Part shown: in pieces, positions 1 through 9,208 of the stretch
Numbering within the stretch: the first letter of the stretch is position 1
How the letters are laid out: each line of letters begins with the position of its first letter
Origin: Shinella curvata
Lineage (GTDB): Bacteria > Pseudomonadota > Alphaproteobacteria > Rhizobiales > Rhizobiaceae
NCBI RefSeq assembly: GCF_022899935.1
Contig: NZ_JALJCJ010000008.1
Coordinates: 124,001-188,000 of the forward strand
Direction: 5' to 3'
Length of the DNA stretch: 64,000 bases
Translations under genes and position numbers: made by a program
Notes under the pieces: generated by a model
The model's input: the letters and a program-made list of their open reading frames with translations, nothing else
Databases searched by the model: none
Told to the model about the DNA's origin: nothing

Positions 1-648
1 GACGGCTCCAGCGAGGAAAGCGGCTGGCTGAACGGCGATGGAGACAGCACGGTGCAGATCGCCGTGAAGGAGCCGCCGGAACTGGTGGTCGATGTCCTGC
101 CGATGATGCTCGATTTCGCCTTTACGCCGGTGGTCGAGGTCGGGTTGCGCTACGAGGATCCGGCGAACGGCATCCACGAGAGCCAGACCTTCGCGCTGAC
201 CTCCAAGGACAATCAGACCTGGTCGGTGCCACTCAGCAATCCCGCCAAGACGGATTTCTCGGTCCGCTACACATACAATTGCGCCGACGGGCAGGTGGTC
301 GAACGGCCGGAAGAAATGGCGCCGGATCCGAAGGTGACGGTGCCGAAACTCCTGGTGCCCGAGGTCTTCGCCTCTTTCGTGCCACGGATGATCGACTTTG
401 CAGCCACGCCCGTGGTCGAAGTCAATATCGGCTATTCCGATCCGTCTCGCGGGCAGGACGTGCAGGAGACCTTTACCTTCATCGACACGACGCCGCAGAC
501 GTTCCGCGTCCAGGTGGATGCGGCCGCGCCGAAAACCTATCAGGTGGAGATCGTCTACTATCTCGCGGATGGGCAGATCGTCACGCGGCCGGCCGTGACG
601 TCGAACAAGACGCAGATCACCATCCCGAAATACGTCCATGCGGCGTGA
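1..648 (+). CDS. Repeat protein of unknown function, 5'-truncated by window edge
   Basis: The reading frame is open to base 1, so only the C-terminal 215 residues are visible and the real start lies upstream. The visible part contains two copies of a module of about 90 residues. Each copy has a V-x-V-x-L/I-x-Y-x-DP strand, a central aromatic strand, a Y-x-Y/Y-Y strand followed by DGQ, and a closing T/I-x-I strand. The same module recurs at the C-termini of the genes at 658 and 5612, so this is probably the third paralogue of that set. The next gene starts 9 bp downstream, which supports one transcript. No signal peptide, membrane segment or catalytic motif is visible. A beta-sandwich fold is an inference from strand periodicity. 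Confidence 0.75.
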   Translation, partial: DGSSEESGWLNGDGDSTVQIAVKEPPELVVDVLPMMLDFAFTPVVEVGLRYEDPANGIHESQTFALTSKDNQTWSVPLSNPAKTDFSVRYTYNCADGQVVERPEEMAPDPKVTVPKLLVPEVFASFVPRMIDFAATPVVEVNIGYSDPSRGQDVQETFTFIDTTPQTFRVQVDAAAPKTYQVEIVYYLADGQIVTRPAVTSNKTQITIPKYVHAA

Positions 649-657
649 GGTGCGGCC

Positions 658-2934
658 ATGTTGTACCTCAATCCACCGTTTTTCGAGTACGAGGGCGTCG
701 TCGTCGGGCGCGACTACAGCGATCCGAAGCAATTCTGGTACTATCCGAACAGGCCCAGGATCGGTACGGACGAACAGGGCCGCCCGGCCGTCCGCCTCAT
801 CGTCTACAAGGAAATCCTGGAGAATCTCGAAGCCACCGACGACGAGGTGGCCGCCGGGTTCCTGCTCTTCGACACAGTGCTCGACTGGGAACCGGAGCGG
901 TTGAAGCGCGTGGCGGCGCGCATCAAGGACGAGATGGATCTCGACGACCTGCCGCGGCTCGCACCGTTGCAGTATCGCTCGGGCAGGGTGCGCATGACCT
1001 TTCTCGACCGCAAGAGCCCCCTGCCGGGAGACCCGCCGCCGGGCGAAGACGTTCCGGATAGCGAATGGGTAAGCTTTCTGGAGAGTTCGGGCGTGCCTTC
1101 GCTCTATGCCGACAACCGGGCGATCTTCAGCGTGGAACTCACGGCCAAAGGGACGCGCTTTATCCTCGGCTCCTTCGACGGCTTCATTCCCGCCGGTGTC
1201 GTCTATGAATTGAACTATGTGGCGATGCAGCGCGCCTACAATGTCAAGGTCGAGGCCGACTGGAATCTCGTCTACGAATACATCCGCGACTACGAACAGG
1301 ACCGCTTCTTCTTCTGGAATGACGAGATCGAGAAGATCGTCGAGAAGCTGGAAGAAGAGCGGATCATCAAGTTCACCGCGTCGATCGAGGGCGTGGGCGA
1401 CGAGGGCATGGAGGGTGAATATGCCGAGGTGCGCAAGCAACTGACGCAGTTCATCTACGAAAAATTCTTCGAGCCCAAGATCAACCCGAAGGCACTGCTC
1501 GACCGCGATACGCCCGGTTCCATTGTCGCACTTCTTTCGGGCGTGCGTGACACTGGCCTGCCGATGCAGTTCGGAGGATCGAAGCGGGAGCTGAATGTCG
1601 AGCAGCGCCGCAGTTTCGAGGCCGACGTTTCCACCTACCGCGCTGTCGAGCGCATGATTGCACCGCAAGGCCATCTCAGCATGTTCTGGGAGGACTTCAA
1701 TCTTAGCCGCGATCAGGTGATCACCGTTGTCGACGAAAAGGACGATGTGTGGAGGATCTCGGAACTCGGCGTCACCGCTGTTGCCAATTTCGACGACAAT
1801 GCGGTCGCCCATATCGTCGTCGATATCGTCTATGGCGGTCTCACCGACGGCCGGCCGGCACAGGACGCGCGGACCTTCAGCCTTGTGCTGGACAAGGAGC
1901 ATCGAAAGGGCACTGTCCGCAACTGGTACGATCCAGACGTGGGCGCACGGTTTCACTATCGGTTCACGGTAGCCTTCGGGCCGGGTGCGGTGGTCGGCGA
2001 CGATGTGCTCGTCACATCAGAGTGGATGGAGGCCGAGGGCAGGGAGGTGACCGTCGATCCGCGCATGCTGATCGAACAGCGCTCCTACGAGTTCCAGCGT
2101 TCGTCGCTGCTCAAGGGCCGTTTTCCGGAGGTGCTGGTCCGGTTGAAATACACTGACCCGCAAACCGGCTGGCAATATGACCGGGCAAAGCTGCTCAACG
2201 ATGAGACCCCCTCTTGGACGGCCGAATTTCGCGTTCGCAAGGGCGCACCGCTGGCGGCGGCCTACGACGCGCAATTCGTTTCCGAGGACGGAACAATCAA
2301 CCAGGCCGACCGACCGGCGGGAACACTGGTGACGCTCAACGATCCCCGCGAAAACCTCGTGAAGATCAAGCTGATGGTGGCCGACCGGCAGAATTTCCAA
2401 CACGCGATCGTCAATCTCGAACACGCTGATCCGGACCATGACATTTTCGAAAGCGAGACGGTCGTCATCACGACCGATGACGTCAACGGCGATCACGAAT
2501 GGCAGTTCCGCCGGGCGCCCGGCGCGCGGGCGCGTTATCGCTACAACTTCATCCTGCTGAAGACTGACGGTTCATTGCTGGAGACGGATTGGGTCGAGAC
2601 CGAGGCTCCCTCGCTGATGATCGGCGACCGGACGGCACGCATCTGGTCGATCCGTCCGCAACTTGTCGGCCCGGCACTGGCCCAGAACGGCCTCGAACGC
2701 ATCACCGTCGCTCTCGCTTACGAGGATGCCGGAAACGATTATCGGGCGGCGAAGGATCTCGTCTTCGCGGCGCCAGGCGAGGCGGGTTCCCTCGATCTCA
2801 ATCTGAAAAACCCCGCGTTGCGCGACTACACCTATAGCGTGATCTACAAGCGCACGAACGGTTTCGACCGTCGGGTGGGTCCGGTCAGTTCACGGGATAC
2901 GTTTCCCGTCATTTCAACGGTGCCGCCAACATGA
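658..2934 (+). CDS. Large multidomain repeat protein of unknown function (paralogue A)
   Basis: 758 residues, not recognised as any named family. The start ATG has a GAGG purine stretch about 7 bases upstream. Residues 1 to about 200 form a domain shared with the protein at 5612: both begin MLYL, then share R-D-x-x-DP, RPR, VYK, a Y-R-S-G-x-V-R strand and an N-V-K-x-x-A-D motif. A helical, charged middle section follows (residues about 205-280). From about residue 375 there are four modules of about 90 residues with the L-x-Y-x-D ... Y-x-Y ... DG pattern. There is no signal peptide or transmembrane segment, so it is cytoplasmic or exported by a dedicated system. The stop overlaps the next start by 4 bases, indicating translational coupling. 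The function is unknown. Confidence 0.85.
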   Translation: MLYLNPPFFEYEGVVVGRDYSDPKQFWYYPNRPRIGTDEQGRPAVRLIVYKEILENLEATDDEVAAGFLLFDTVLDWEPERLKRVAARIKDEMDLDDLPRLAPLQYRSGRVRMTFLDRKSPLPGDPPPGEDVPDSEWVSFLESSGVPSLYADNRAIFSVELTAKGTRFILGSFDGFIPAGVVYELNYVAMQRAYNVKVEADWNLVYEYIRDYEQDRFFFWNDEIEKIVEKLEEERIIKFTASIEGVGDEGMEGEYAEVRKQLTQFIYEKFFEPKINPKALLDRDTPGSIVALLSGVRDTGLPMQFGGSKRELNVEQRRSFEADVSTYRAVERMIAPQGHLSMFWEDFNLSRDQVITVVDEKDDVWRISELGVTAVANFDDNAVAHIVVDIVYGGLTDGRPAQDARTFSLVLDKEHRKGTVRNWYDPDVGARFHYRFTVAFGPGAVVGDDVLVTSEWMEAEGREVTVDPRMLIEQRSYEFQRSSLLKGRFPEVLVRLKYTDPQTGWQYDRAKLLNDETPSWTAEFRVRKGAPLAAAYDAQFVSEDGTINQADRPAGTLVTLNDPRENLVKIKLMVADRQNFQHAIVNLEHADPDHDIFESETVVITTDDVNGDHEWQFRRAPGARARYRYNFILLKTDGSLLETDWVETEAPSLMIGDRTARIWSIRPQLVGPALAQNGLERITVALAYEDAGNDYRAAKDLVFAAPGEAGSLDLNLKNPALRDYTYSVIYKRTNGFDRRVGPVSSRDTFPVISTVPPT

Positions 2935-3845
2935 TGAAGATTTCCGTCAAATCCGAAAGCCGCGTCGATATTCTCTGGTTGAGCGCCCTGCTGGCCGGTC
3001 TCGGCAACGAGGCGCGCAACGCTTGTGATGGGCTCGGCCGGGCCGGTGTGCGCCTGCCGTCGGGGCGCATGTGCATCGATGGTGGTGCGAGTGCCCTGCT
3101 TGCCATCACCGCGCCGGGGCGAAGGTCCTGGGAGGCGCATGTGCTCACCGGGATGGATGTGGACCGCCAGGACTGGGCGGGCCGACGGCTCGGGCCGGAG
3201 GGCGAGGCGATCACCTTTGAACGGCGCATGTATCGCGGGCGCGGACAGGTTGCGGTCGTCGAGGCCAGACACGCTGCCGCGACCGCAGGCGAAGTGGCGG
3301 CGGCTTGTTTCGAGCGGTGGCATCGGTCGATCGGACCGTTCGGCAGGGTGTATTCGGTTGGGCGAGACAGCCGCGGCGGGGTCCGGATCGCCTGGCAGAT
3401 CGACCGGCATGTCGATGTCGCGGGATTGATCGCGCCGTTGATCGGCCGCGGGAACTGGCTGGCGGCGGCGCGCTCGCTCGATGCGGTCCATGGGTTCGAC
3501 CTCGCCCGCAGCAGCGGGCCGTGGAGCCTGTCGATGGACGTCACCGCGCCGTCGCTGGGCTGGCGGCTCGGCTCCACGCGGTGGGCCTGGGCGCTTGATG
3601 GCGCTGCCAAACGCGAGCGCCTTGCACGCTGGATCACCGCTCATGGTGGCGATGGCGGCTATGCCTGCGCATTGCATGATCTTCTGTCGGGCTATGACGC
3701 AAGACACGCCGGGTCCATCGGCCGCGCCGTCGAGGTGGACGTGTGCGAGGGGAGTGTCACGGCTGCGACGGCCTATCTCGGGGCGACATTTGCCTCGTCC
3801 AACGACCTGCCGGGTTACCAAAGGAGGCTGACATGGGCTGGGTAA
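2931..3845 (+). CDS. Hypothetical protein, 304 aa, inside the repeat-protein operon
   Basis: No family was recognised. The protein starts at an ATG overlapping the stop of the preceding gene and ends 13 bases inside the next gene, so it is firmly embedded in the operon. It is rich in Gly, Ala, Arg and Trp and lacks the 90-residue modules of its neighbours. It has no signal peptide, membrane helix or obvious catalytic signature. Aromatic residues recur in W-R-L/W-S-L type strands in the second half (residues about 190-225), which hints at a beta-rich fold. Its position between the paralogue and the peptidase-like gene suggests an adaptor or partner role, but that is a guess from context only. 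Confidence 0.75.
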   Translation: MMKISVKSESRVDILWLSALLAGLGNEARNACDGLGRAGVRLPSGRMCIDGGASALLAITAPGRRSWEAHVLTGMDVDRQDWAGRRLGPEGEAITFERRMYRGRGQVAVVEARHAAATAGEVAAACFERWHRSIGPFGRVYSVGRDSRGGVRIAWQIDRHVDVAGLIAPLIGRGNWLAAARSLDAVHGFDLARSSGPWSLSMDVTAPSLGWRLGSTRWAWALDGAAKRERLARWITAHGGDGGYACALHDLLSGYDARHAGSIGRAVEVDVCEGSVTAATAYLGATFASSNDLPGYQRRLTWAG

Positions 3846-5599
3846 GAATCCATCCGTTCATACCGAACTGGCCGGGCGGCGGCGATCCGCCGGTGTTCGA
3901 GATCAACAGCAACGAGAACGGCGAGGCGGTGGTCGAGCTTGCCTGGGATCCCCAGGCGCTGTTGCATCCCGCCAAGTATCCCGATCTCCTGCGCTACTAC
4001 AGCAGCGCCGATGGGATCAGCGGCACGATGACCCGCGACCGTGGCGGCTCCATGACCGTCAATGTGCCCGGCGAGCGCATCACGCTCAACGCCAACCGCG
4101 CAACCTGGGTGATGCCGAAGGCGCTGTGGGAGGCCTATGTCGAGGAGAGCCTGAAGACGCTCAATTCGCCGCCGACCAGCACCTTTTCGCGCAATCTCTA
4201 TTACCGCGTCAGCGTAACACCGCCCGGCGGCAGCAAGGCGGAGATCTGGCCGCCGGACCATGCACTCGGGGCGCAGCGTGTGACGCTGCCACCGCCCGAC
4301 GACAGCGGCGTCATCGACAAGGCGTCGGCGATGGCCGCACCCCATATCGGCATATTGGCGCTCTCGGCCAGCGCTGTGTCCCGGGTCATTCCGGATGGGG
4401 CGGCGGTGCAAGCCATGGGGGGCATTCCGGGATTTCCGAAATTGTGGGGCACGATCCTCACGACGATCTGGAACAAGCTGCCGGAAAGCGATCCGAGCCG
4501 GATGTCGCTCGCCGCTGTCTTCGCCCATCCGGAATTCCGTCGCTTCACCGTCGCCGAGCGCGGTGACGTCCTGCGCCTCTGGCTGTTCAGCAGCAAGATC
4601 CGCAAGGACATTCCGGTTCTGCTCTCGCGCCAGGCCATTACCGGCAGTGCGGTTCAGACGCCCGTCCTCAAGAAGATGGCGCTCAAGGGCGGCAAGACGT
4701 TGCTCTCGCTGCTGCTCGATCTCCTGACCGTTCATATTCATCCCGATCTCGTCGTGATGACGCGCGAGGAACTCGTAGCAGATGTCCTGCATGAGGTGCT
4801 CGATCCGAACGGTCGGGTCAATCAGGGCGCGGCTGGTACCTGCGTGCCGACCTCCATTCAGACCATGATGATCACCGTCAATCCGGCCGAATACGTCCGG
4901 CTTCAACTGGGCTGGCTGAGTTCTGAAGCGAAGGTGGAACTGGCCAATGGCTCGATCGTCGCGCTGCCGCGCGGCATCCTCCAGATCGCGCGTTATGCGC
5001 AGCCTGGAGCGCCTGGAGGCACCGGCTTCTATGCCCGCAACTATGCCGAACTCGCCTTCCAGGGTGCGGCGATCAAGTTCGCGCATGCCGGCAGTTTTCC
5101 CGCCGATACTGGCGACGAAACGAGCGCGAAGGCGATGTTTGCCTATGTCCATAAGAACGGCCTTTTGCCGGACCAGACGAAGCGTCTCCTGGAAGCGCTG
5201 TTCGCGGTCACGTTCACGGGTTCCGCCGTCGCACCCACCAATTCCTCTACCACCGCCAGCACGCAGTCGACCATTGCCGATGGGCTGTTTGCCGCCCTTC
5301 CGACGAAGCAGCAGCAGGTGCTTGTCGCCACCTATTGGGGTGTGCCGCCCTGGGGGCCGCCGCCTGCCGGGCAAAGCTACGGAGCGCATGCTGTTCTGGC
5401 GCTGCGGCACGAGGGCGGGCGGCTGTTCTTCAAGAACCCGCAATATGCCGGTTCGCTGCCGGCGGGCACGGATGGCGGGACAGCCAGCAACCCGCCGCGT
5501 CGTTACGAGAACGTGGCCTCGACGCTCGAATCGATTACCGACGCCGACCTGCGCAAATGGATCTTTTGGTATTTCACGCCGGACACGGCCATCATCTGA
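3833..5599 (+). CDS. Predicted C39/papain-like cysteine peptidase-fold protein
   Basis: 588 residues. The start at 3833 is chosen because AGGAGG lies 6 bases upstream at 3821-3826; an upstream in-frame ATG at 3743 lacks this. The N-terminal half (residues about 1-300) is unrecognised. The C-terminal half has the order of a papain-like C39 fold: Cys337 in AGTCVPTSIQ at the start of a helix, His519 in YGAHAVLAL, and Asn535 in FFKNPQY. The 16-residue His-to-Asn spacing is as in bacteriocin-type C39 peptidases. Established knowledge is limited to that active-site geometry; proteolytic activity is an inference, and a transglutaminase or inactive role is possible. It sits between an orphan protein and paralogue C with 12 bp to the latter. 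Confidence 0.7.
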   Translation: MGWVRIHPFIPNWPGGGDPPVFEINSNENGEAVVELAWDPQALLHPAKYPDLLRYYSSADGISGTMTRDRGGSMTVNVPGERITLNANRATWVMPKALWEAYVEESLKTLNSPPTSTFSRNLYYRVSVTPPGGSKAEIWPPDHALGAQRVTLPPPDDSGVIDKASAMAAPHIGILALSASAVSRVIPDGAAVQAMGGIPGFPKLWGTILTTIWNKLPESDPSRMSLAAVFAHPEFRRFTVAERGDVLRLWLFSSKIRKDIPVLLSRQAITGSAVQTPVLKKMALKGGKTLLSLLLDLLTVHIHPDLVVMTREELVADVLHEVLDPNGRVNQGAAGTCVPTSIQTMMITVNPAEYVRLQLGWLSSEAKVELANGSIVALPRGILQIARYAQPGAPGGTGFYARNYAELAFQGAAIKFAHAGSFPADTGDETSAKAMFAYVHKNGLLPDQTKRLLEALFAVTFTGSAVAPTNSSTTASTQSTIADGLFAALPTKQQQVLVATYWGVPPWGPPPAGQSYGAHAVLALRHEGGRLFFKNPQYAGSLPAGTDGGTASNPPRRYENVASTLESITDADLRKWIFWYFTPDTAII

Positions 5600-5611
5600 G
5601 GGAGGCAAGCC

Positions 5612-8098
5612 ATGCTGTATCTCGATTCCCCCGTCGGCTCGATCGCCGGACTGACGCTTTTCCGCGATCACGCCGACCCCAATCTCTTCTACTACGCCTG
5701 CGAGCGGCCACGGCTTGCGATGAACGACGGGGTGCCGGAGTTCGTTTTTCTCGTCTACAAACGCGATATCACCGACAACCCCAACCTGACGGCAGAGGCC
5801 CGGCAACAGCTCGGCGGCGGCTTTCTGGCTTTCACCGTCGATCTGACGGTCGACGACGAGCAACTCAAGGAGGTGCGTCGTCGGCTTGGCGCTTTCGCGC
5901 AGGGCACGGTGCAACTGGCCCCGCTCCCCTATCGCAGCGGAACGGTGCGGCTGTCGATCACCAAGGATACCGCCGAGGCTCCCGGTGCAGCGGCCAATGC
6001 GCCAAAGGGCGTCAGCTTCTTCGAGGAGGTCTACGGAACGAGCAAGCCTTCGTTGCTTTCGGGCAACCGCGCCACCTTCGGCGTCATGATGGACCATGAG
6101 GGCGCTCTGCTGATGGAGGCGGCCCTGAAATCCGGCATCAGCCCGATCGGCGTCATCTACGACCTTGAATATCTCGGCATGCGCCCGGCCTTCAACGTCA
6201 AGATCACGGCCGATTACAAGCGAATCTACAGCCATCTCGAAATGCAATTCGGCATCCGTGGTGGCGTCGGGCCCATCAACGCGGCCGTAGACATCGGCCT
6301 CGCCTGGCAAAAGTTGCGCGAGGATGGCTCGATCAAGGTGGAAGTGACCAATTTCACCGACGACGAGAACTTCCGCAAGCAGGCCGACGCGGCCTTTGAC
6401 TGGTTCAAGACCGAGTTGATGCGCGATTTCTTCAAGTCTTCGCTCGAACCGCCCAGCTTTATGAAACAGGGCCAGTCCTCCAATCTGCTGGGAGCGCTGC
6501 AGTCCTTGCTCGGGCCCCTGACAGAAGGGCAGCAAGGTCCGACACGACCCGTCATGGGCGCGCCGACAATGCTTGCGCCAACACCCAGCGCCCCGCCGAC
6601 ATCACTTGACTCCGGCACCCAGACCACCGCCGACCGCAACAAGGCGGCGACGGCCGCCGGTACCCCTCAGGAGGGGGGCGGCAAGCCTGCGGCGAATGGC
6701 GCGCAGTTCGGCCTGCAAATCGGCTTTTCACTGAAAATGTATCAGCAGGAGGAGTTGAAGACGCGGACCTTCGAATATTCCATGCAGGCGGCGGTGGCGC
6801 GCACGGCCGCGCCCCAAGGCCTGTTTTCCACCATGGTCAACGGCATGGATCTTTCCCGCGCCATCAAGCGTGTCTCGCTCGACGACGACTTCTTCAAACA
6901 TATCAATGCGAAGTTCCAGCTCGGCGCGGACCTCACGGCCAACAAGATCGAACTGGTGACGATCAATATCGAATATCCGGGCGTACGGCCGAACGGGGTG
7001 CAGCCGGAACAGGTCGGGGGCATCACCTTCACACCGCAGGATAACGGCCCCAAGACGTTCCGCACGTTCCTCAACGACAATCTGGACCTTCGTTATCGCT
7101 ACAAGATGGACGTGCATTTCGCCAGCAACAGCGAGTGGGAAGGCAACGAGCCGCATTATACGTCCGGCTGGATCGTCGAGACCGGGCAGGCCCCACAGGT
7201 CAATCCCTCCGATGCGGTGGATCAGCTGGAAGTGGAGGTCTCCGTGGGCAGCAGCGTCGCCGCGCCTGTTGAACAGGTCCAGATTGATCTCATCTACGAC
7301 GATCCGGCTGTCGGCATGCGGGCCGAACGGTCGATGACATTCCGGCCCGGCGAAGGGTCGAAAAGCTGGAAGCTGCGTTTCCCCGAAGGGGCGAAACACA
7401 GTTTCAAATACCGCTACACCTATTTCCTGACGGACAATATGCGCTATCAAACCGACTGGATCGAGACCTCCGATATCACCACGGAAGCCCTGTCTCTGAT
7501 CATTCCCGGCCCCTTCGTGAAGACGATGGTGATCCCCGTCCGCTCCTTGCTTGATACAACGCGGATCATTGAGGCGAGTGTCGATGTCATATACTCCGAC
7601 GTCGCACGCGGCTATGAACGGCGCGAACGTGTCACCTTCGGTCCTGACGCCACTGACCAATCCTCGCGGCGGGAAATCCGGATCCCGATGCTGGACGTGG
7701 CCTCCGGCAGCGTGACATACTCCGTCAGCGTCGTCAGGACGGATGGATCCGTTCTGGAAATCCCACCAACGGCGGTCGTTCCCGACCAGCAGATCTTTGT
7801 CCGCGATGGGGTTGGCGAGACGCGCATCATCAAGATCGAGCTTGCAAACCCGAACCTCGACGCGGCCGGGCTGGCGGCCGTCCGTGTGCGGGTTCGCGGC
7901 AGGGGCGAGGATCCTGACCAGGAGGATGTGCTGTTCCGCCCCGGAGACAATACGCCGAAAACCGTGACACTGGTGAAACCCGAGGGTGAGGCTTTCTCCT
8001 ATAGCTATGAGGTGGAAGGATACACGACGCTCGGCCTTCCCAAAGCCGGTGTCCGCCTGGAGAGCGATGTCTCGGAACTCGTGATCGGCCTGCCTTGA
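5612..8098 (+). CDS. Large multidomain repeat protein of unknown function (paralogue C)
   Basis: 828 residues, a paralogue of the 658-2934 product. A GGAGG ribosome binding site lies just before the ATG. The N-terminal domain (residues 1 to about 210) matches paralogue A motif by motif. A helical segment and a low-complexity Pro/Thr/Ala/Gly linker follow at residues about 290-365, which paralogue A lacks. After a second globular region, three modules of about 90 residues occupy residues about 540-828, with strands such as V-Q-I-D-L-I-Y-D-DP and Y-R-Y-T-Y. No export signal or membrane helix is seen. It is the last gene of the operon; 271 bp without a recognisable gene separate it from the convergent SDR at 8370. 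The function is unknown. Confidence 0.85.
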   Translation: MLYLDSPVGSIAGLTLFRDHADPNLFYYACERPRLAMNDGVPEFVFLVYKRDITDNPNLTAEARQQLGGGFLAFTVDLTVDDEQLKEVRRRLGAFAQGTVQLAPLPYRSGTVRLSITKDTAEAPGAAANAPKGVSFFEEVYGTSKPSLLSGNRATFGVMMDHEGALLMEAALKSGISPIGVIYDLEYLGMRPAFNVKITADYKRIYSHLEMQFGIRGGVGPINAAVDIGLAWQKLREDGSIKVEVTNFTDDENFRKQADAAFDWFKTELMRDFFKSSLEPPSFMKQGQSSNLLGALQSLLGPLTEGQQGPTRPVMGAPTMLAPTPSAPPTSLDSGTQTTADRNKAATAAGTPQEGGGKPAANGAQFGLQIGFSLKMYQQEELKTRTFEYSMQAAVARTAAPQGLFSTMVNGMDLSRAIKRVSLDDDFFKHINAKFQLGADLTANKIELVTINIEYPGVRPNGVQPEQVGGITFTPQDNGPKTFRTFLNDNLDLRYRYKMDVHFASNSEWEGNEPHYTSGWIVETGQAPQVNPSDAVDQLEVEVSVGSSVAAPVEQVQIDLIYDDPAVGMRAERSMTFRPGEGSKSWKLRFPEGAKHSFKYRYTYFLTDNMRYQTDWIETSDITTEALSLIIPGPFVKTMVIPVRSLLDTTRIIEASVDVIYSDVARGYERRERVTFGPDATDQSSRREIRIPMLDVASGSVTYSVSVVRTDGSVLEIPPTAVVPDQQIFVRDGVGETRIIKIELANPNLDAAGLAAVRVRVRGRGEDPDQEDVLFRPGDNTPKTVTLVKPEGEAFSYSYEVEGYTTLGLPKAGVRLESDVSELVIGLP

Positions 8099-8369
8099 TG
8101 GCTTAGACGTGGGGCGAGGAGGTGGTCAAACGACGAATCCGAGTAACTCCAGCTTCAGAGTGCCCACAGGAGGGACGAGCGAGTGTGATCCGATCGATAG
8201 AATGCTGACAGGAACAAACGACTGCTGAGGTTGGCTCCAGGGTCTTACGCTACGATGGGCCCCTCACAATGCACCAAGCATAGGTTTCAAGTGCTTGACG
8301 TGGGCCAGCCGCAGGTCGATGGATCGGCTCCCATCAAGAGCGTGATCTTCTAACCAATCTAGCTGCGAA

Positions 8370-9140
8370 CTAGATGTGATAGGTCTCCGTATGCCCATCT
8401 ATAGCTATGGCCTGTCCGCTAATCATTCCGGCGGCCGGTGAGGACAGGAAGAGGCAGATATCGGCGATCTCCTTCGGTTCCGTGAAGCGTTTGATGGACT
8501 GGCCCTTTGTATATTCGCGACGGATCTCGTCCGGAGACGTCGAGCGCAGGGCAGCTTCGGCGGCGATGACGCGGTCCATCCGATCGCCGGAGACGGATCC
8601 CGGGCAGATCGCGTTGACCCGGATGTTCCAGTCGCCGAGTTCGATGGCCATCGATTTGGTGAGGCCGATGACCGCCCATTTCGCCGCCGCATAGGGCGTC
8701 CTCAAGCCGTAACCGAAGAGGCCTGCGGTCGAGGACAGGTTGATGATGCTGCCGCTCCGCTTCTCCTTCATTAGCGGGATCGCGCATCGGCTGGTCAGAA
8801 ACTGGCTGTTGAGGCAGACGTCGATGCACTGGTGCCAGCTTTCGACAGCTATGTTCTCGAGCCGCTCGGTCGGGCCGGCGATGCCCGCATTGTTGATGAG
8901 AACATCGACACCACCCGCCGCAGCCTTCACCGTGGCAAACCACGCCTCTATTTCCTCTGGCGACGTGACATCGACCCGGCTTGCCGAAATGCCGGGATTC
9001 GCTGCAGCCATCTCCTCGACGGCCCGCGCATCGGCATCGGAGACGAAGACGCGGTGGCCGGCAGCAGCAAAGGTCTCGGCGATGATGCGGCCTATACCAG
9101 AGGCGGCAGCGGTTATCATAACGGTGAGAGATTTCGGCAC
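8370..9140 (-). CDS. SDR family oxidoreductase
   Basis: Classical short-chain dehydrogenase of 256 residues, an NAD(P)-dependent alcohol/ketone oxidoreductase. It shows the nucleotide-binding TAAASGIG turn (a variant of TGxxxGIG), the NNAG motif, the catalytic Ser in LSS and the Y-A-A-A-K catalytic pair, and a C-terminal IDGH loop. The start is placed at GTG 9140 because a GGAG lies about 9 bases upstream; the longer frame to 9281 adds 47 residues with no family resemblance. It is the last gene of the - strand transport cluster, 68 bp after the family 5 binding protein. The substrate cannot be predicted from sequence; the context suggests a hydroxylated amine or carnitine derivative. Confidence 0.85.
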   Translation of the reverse strand: MPKSLTVMITAAASGIGRIIAETFAAAGHRVFVSDADARAVEEMAAANPGISASRVDVTSPEEIEAWFATVKAAAGGVDVLINNAGIAGPTERLENIAVESWHQCIDVCLNSQFLTSRCAIPLMKEKRSGSIINLSSTAGLFGYGLRTPYAAAKWAVIGLTKSMAIELGDWNIRVNAICPGSVSGDRMDRVIAAEAALRSTSPDEIRREYTKGQSIKRFTEPKEIADICLFLSSPAAGMISGQAIAIDGHTETYHI

Positions 9141-9208
9141 TTTGCTATCTCCGCAATGAGGTTGAAGCGAACGGCGCATGACACGCCGCCCGCAGTGCAA
9201 ATCGGATG

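Noticed and set aside
3815-6535. 906-codon open frame on the - strand
   Set aside because: It lies antisense to the peptidase-like gene and paralogue C, is rich in Arg/His/Gly/Asp, and matches no family. Such frames are produced by GC-rich codon bias.
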